A stretch of DNA of 33,551 nt, from assembly GCA_020630695.1 (NCBI GenBank), contig JAHDIS010000050.1, positions 1-33,551 of the forward strand, read 5' to 3'. Each line of letters opens with the position of its first letter. The stretch's first letter is position 1. Below the pieces are notes generated by a model. That model saw nothing but the letters and a program-made list of their open reading frames with translations, was not told where the DNA came from and searched no databases. A program made the position numbers and the translations under genes. Shown here piece by piece: positions 32,646 to 33,551 of this stretch. The DNA is from Paracoccaceae bacterium (lineage in GTDB: Bacteria > Pseudomonadota > Alphaproteobacteria > Rhodobacterales > Rhodobacteraceae).

Positions 32646-33551
32646 CACCGTGCCCGCCACATGGACCAAAGGCGTGGCAGGGCGATAACCCCGATCAGCA
32701 ACGCGCCGATGACGATCGACATGACAATGCCGGGCACGTTCAAAAGGCCCAGACCGAAGGTCACCAACCCCATCACGAAGGCCGCAATGACCACACCAAC
32801 AATGGTGCCCGATCCGCCCAGAATGCTTACGCCCCCAAGGACCACCATCGTGACAATCTCAAGCTCCCAACCGGTTGCAATCGACGGCCGGGTCGATCCC
32901 AGGCGAGCCGTCAGGCAAACCGCGGCGATGCCCGACATAAGACCCGTCAGCAGAAACAGGATGAACTTAACACGGGCAACACGGATACCCGAGAACATGG
33001 CACCGGTTGCGTTGTTGCCAATGACGTATACGGCGCGGCCAAAATTGGTCTTGTGCAGAAGCACCGCATAGATCACCGCGATGACCGCAAACAGGACCAG
33101 CTCGAACGAGATGACCCACCAGACATACCCCTGACCAAACCATGAAAAGCTGGCTGGGTATCCCTTGAAGGCCTGATCACCCAGGATGATGTAGCTGATA
33201 CCGCGAAACAGGCTCATCGTGCCGATGGTCACCACGATAGACGGCAGGCCGAAACGCGTGACCAGTACACCGTTGAAGGCGCCACACAACAGGCCGACGC
33301 CAAGGCCGATCATAACAAGGCCGGGTGTGCCGACACCCATCTGAACGGCCGCGCCCATTGCCGTGGATGCCAGCGCGATGATCGACGCCACGGAAAGGTC
33401 GATCTCTCCTGAGATGATCAGCAAGGCCATCGCGAAGGCAATCATCGCCTTCTCGGTGAAATTGAAGGTGGCATCGCTCAGGTTCCAGGCATGGAGAGGG
33501 AGAGGCGAAGCTGTTGGCGATGAAGATGCCGATCGCCACCAAGAGCAGCAG
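32645..33551 (-). pseudogene. rhaQ: Sugar ABC transporter permease (RhaQ-like), frameshifted near the N-terminus and cut by the window edge
   Basis: An inner-membrane permease of the ribose/rhamnose-type ABC importers. The stretch with the start-like Met at 33445 gives 266 residues and about seven helices. The family landmarks are GEIDLSVASIIALASTAMGA, FGLPSIVVTIGTMSLFRGIS, FGRAVYVIGNNATGAMFSGI and [20 protein letters not shown]. Upstream the same frame still reads family sequence back to about 33487 (WNLSDATFNFTEKA). Beyond that the family sequence continues in another frame (LLLLVAIGIFIANSFASP, about 33551-33498). The two halves are joined by a 10-base stretch, so the frame is broken by a net one base (or minus two or five). 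CCTCTC occurs twice in tandem at the junction. Either a real disruption or an assembly error; the start lies outside the window. Confidence 0.8.

Noticed and set aside
1-33551. CRISPR array, prophage or insertion sequence
   Set aside because: No regularly spaced direct repeats, integrase, transposase or phage structural genes were seen anywhere in the window.

Overview
The window is chromosomal DNA from an alphaproteobacterium, almost certainly a Rhodobacterales (Roseobacter-group) species. The pointers are: a tRNA-His with the alphaproteobacterial identity set (U72, A73, no G-1), a PhaR-type PHB regulator, a PhrR/PraR-like short XRE regulator, a rhizobial-style rhamnose gene order (permease, mutarotase, kinase), tightly packed operons with ATGA/GTGA overlaps, and a high-GC coding bias. 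No phage, insertion sequence, CRISPR array or rRNA was found. Both window edges cut genes (pyrG on the left, a sugar ABC permease on the right).

Layout. Bases 1-4700 hold the 3' part of pyrG, a small AT-richer two-helix membrane protein, a 400-base gap carrying a cruciform-like inverted repeat, rlmJ (23S rRNA m6A2030 methylase), two tandem TerB-fold paralogues and a PhnD-like soluble binding protein coupled to the second TerB. Bases 4760-9410 hold a complete polar amino acid ABC importer (ATPase, binding protein, two permeases), split by an opposite-strand FAD amino acid oxidase-like gene. A tRNA-His and a convergent BON-MscS mechanosensitive channel follow. Bases 11190-17390 are a gamma-glutamylation (Puu-like) amine catabolic operon: two glutamine-synthetase-like ligases, a class I amidotransferase/hydrolase, a PuuB-like FAD oxidase and then a DegT-family aminotransferase. 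A perfect 14-base palindrome stands just ahead of the first gene.

Bases 17400-23540 are housekeeping genes: phaR and xseA on the minus strand, purD and a small membrane protein on the plus strand, then 5-formyl-THF cyclo-ligase and mgtE on the minus strand. Bases 23650-28100 hold two different purine deaminases (guanine deaminase and an 8-oxoguanine deaminase-like enzyme) with a secreted CAP/SCP-domain gene wedged between them, then a HisN-type phosphatase and an XRE regulator. Bases 28386-33551 hold a quinone oxidoreductase, a Gfo/Idh/MocA dehydrogenase broken by an in-frame TGA, a gene-poor 525-base gap, and the rhamnose genes rhaK, rhaM(U) and rhaQ, the last frameshifted near the window edge.

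Functionally the window is dominated by uptake and catabolism of small nitrogenous compounds and sugars (amino acids, polyamine-like amines, purines, L-rhamnose), mixed with nucleotide and folate housekeeping. I see no self-contained new defence or mobile system. The most novel-looking assemblies are the TerB-TerB-PhnD trio and the Puu-DegT operon with its palindromic operator candidate.
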